Made by a program: the position numbers and the translations under genes
NCBI GenBank assembly: GCA_045125245.1
Contig: JBGVNF010000005.1
Coordinates: forward strand, 62,001-126,000
Source of the DNA: SVEL01 sp045125245
GTDB lineage: Bacteria; Bacillota; Clostridia; Lachnospirales; Lachnospiraceae
DNA: 64,000 nt
Direction: 5' to 3'
In this document: positions 63,184-64,000 of the stretch, piece by piece
Numbering within the stretch: the stretch's first letter is position 1
Layout: each line of letters starts with the position of its first letter
The notes under the pieces: generated by a model
Told to the model about the DNA's origin: nothing
Seen by the model: only the letters and a program-made list of their open reading frames with translations
Database searches by the model: none

Positions 63184-64000
63184 TTAGATAGCATTAAGTA
63201 ATTTCATCCATGTATCGACAATGTAAACCACTATCTTGAGAATATTAGCATTGCATAATAAAGCAAACGCAATATAAGTTATAATGCACGGAATCAAAAC
63301 TTTACGCCATACCCAGCGATTAGAATCCGATGCCCCAAATGTGAATAGTTTCACAGGGTCAAAAAATTGCTCACAGAATTTCTGCCAGAGCTTATTCTCA
63401 GTTAAGAATGACATACCAATAAGTATCGTCATGAGAATTACGCATATCATTGGTGCTAAGGTTAAACAAACCCAAATCCACCAATTTGTACCACGGTCAA
63501 CTGCATCTAAGATAGAGATTAGTTTTGCTCGACCATCCCAATCAATCTCAGGTGTAGTTACTCCGAGTGTTATTACATCACCCATATCTGTCAAATATGC
63601 AGCTTGAACATTATTTGTGTTAATTATATAAGCACTTGTCATAGCAGTAGTCGAGGTATTGTGTAGGTACTTATGACATAACTGTGCTGTTAGGTTTGCT
63701 GATAATGCAATAGGTCCATACGTATTCGGACCATATACCCAGTACCTATATTCTGCTGTAGGTGAATTGTCATCACTCATTTGAACTCTTCGCGTACCTA
63801 TATAAAATTCGTTCATGTAAGTATATGACTGATTTATATCACTTAACCTCTTATCATAATCAGCGTTACGGAATAGACCATACCTCATGTAGACTCCAGC
63901 TGGAGCTGCTGTAAATGTTTTTGATACTGCTGTATTCTCAGCAGTTCCTGTAGCATACGGCGGTTCAATTCGATTACCCGTTTGAGCATTATCGAATATA
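63184..64000 (-). CDS. C-terminal part of a membrane protein cut by the right edge
   Basis: The frame is open without a stop from 63184 to the window end, so the ATG at 63888 is probably internal (only a weak GGAG 5 bases upstream). The visible 271 residues include an extracellular-type segment and three TM helices near the C-terminus (about 148-170, 205-222 and 228-245 counted from 63888). Family unknown. It is cotranscribed with the 528-residue protein and likely part of the same secretion complex. Confidence 0.65.
   Translation of the reverse strand, partial: IFDNAQTGNRIEPPYATGTAENTAVSKTFTAAPAGVYMRYGLFRNADYDKRLSDINQSYTYMNEFYIGTRRVQMSDDNSPTAEYRYWVYGPNTYGPIALSANLTAQLCHKYLHNTSTTAMTSAYIINTNNVQAAYLTDMGDVITLGVTTPEIDWDGRAKLISILDAVDRGTNWWIWVCLTLAPMICVILMTILIGMSFLTENKLWQKFCEQFFDPVKLFTFGASDSNRWVWRKVLIPCIITYIAFALLCNANILKIVVYIVDTWMKLLNAI

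Noticed and set aside
1..64000. Interpretation as a jumbo phage
   Set aside because: The polymerase, RuvC-like and tail-lysozyme-like genes would fit, but no capsid, portal, terminase, sheath or nucleus-shell gene is seen, and Tad plus VirB4 genes argue otherwise. Not excluded for the rest of the replicon.
1..64000. CRISPR array, tRNA or rRNA genes, insertion sequences
   Set aside because: No regularly spaced long repeats, cloverleaf sequences, rRNA stretches or transposase motifs were found on reading both strands.

Overview
The window is AT-rich DNA with strong AGGAGG-type ribosome binding sites, ATG/GTG/TTG starts, standard stop codons, and surface proteins of a kind common in gut Clostridia (BspA-like leucine-rich repeats, Cna-B-like repeats, Cys-rich CxC repeats, a class B sortase). 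A low-GC Firmicute host, probably Clostridia/Lachnospiraceae-like, is the best inference. All 58 genes lie on the minus strand, so transcription runs from 64000 towards 1. The genes are tightly packed, often with ATGA or TAATG overlaps, and no gene-free stretch exceeds about 135 bases. No ribosomal RNA, tRNA, chromosomal housekeeping operon, capsid, terminase, portal, tail-sheath, relaxase or integrase gene was seen. This looks like part of a very large mobile replicon (giant conjugative plasmid, integrative element, or something between plasmid and phage) rather than ordinary chromosome.

Layout from right to left, in the direction of transcription. (A) 64000-50235: a type IV secretion-like block with two multi-membrane proteins, a 1975-residue secreted/membrane VirB6-like protein, a two-TM protein, two proteins with receiver-like N-termini and no P-loop, and a VirB4-type ATPase. 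(B) 50100-38510: secreted and membrane proteins, including four different wall-active or peptidase-like enzymes (SleB-type hydrolase, phage-tail-lysozyme-like, transglycosylase-like, C39-like), a class B sortase, and a 1524-residue BspA/Cna-B surface protein with a non-LPXTG sorting-like tail. (C) 38396-26714: a replication block with a DnaB-type helicase, DnaI-like loader, CHC2 zinc-finger primase fragment, RNase HI and RuvC-like nuclease, mixed with many small unknown proteins. (D) 26699-8284: a Tad-type pilus system with a CpaB-like SAF protein, TadZ-like ATPase, TadA ATPase, a fused TadB-TadC membrane platform, a leaderless major pilin candidate, six minor pilin/TadE-like proteins, and a 2120-residue secreted protein as candidate tip adhesin. 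(E) 8159-1: two small paralogous acidic proteins, then an RNA polymerase beta subunit, a YdjM-family membrane hydrolase, an unknown protein, and the start of an RNA polymerase beta-prime subunit cut by the left edge just before the expected catalytic NADFDGD loop.

Reading: the element carries its own multisubunit RNA polymerase, its own helicase/loader/RNase H/RuvC genes, and a cell-contact apparatus that joins a Tad pilus to a T4SS-like ATPase and membrane complex, with wall hydrolases to open the envelope and sortase-linked surface proteins. GC-rich hairpins without a U-tract lie directly after the last gene of most transcription units. Together with recurrent AT-rich upstream boxes, they may be the terminators and promoters (or processing sites) used with the element's polymerase. 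The combination of own RNA polymerase, Tad pilus and T4SS is the most unusual thing in the window.
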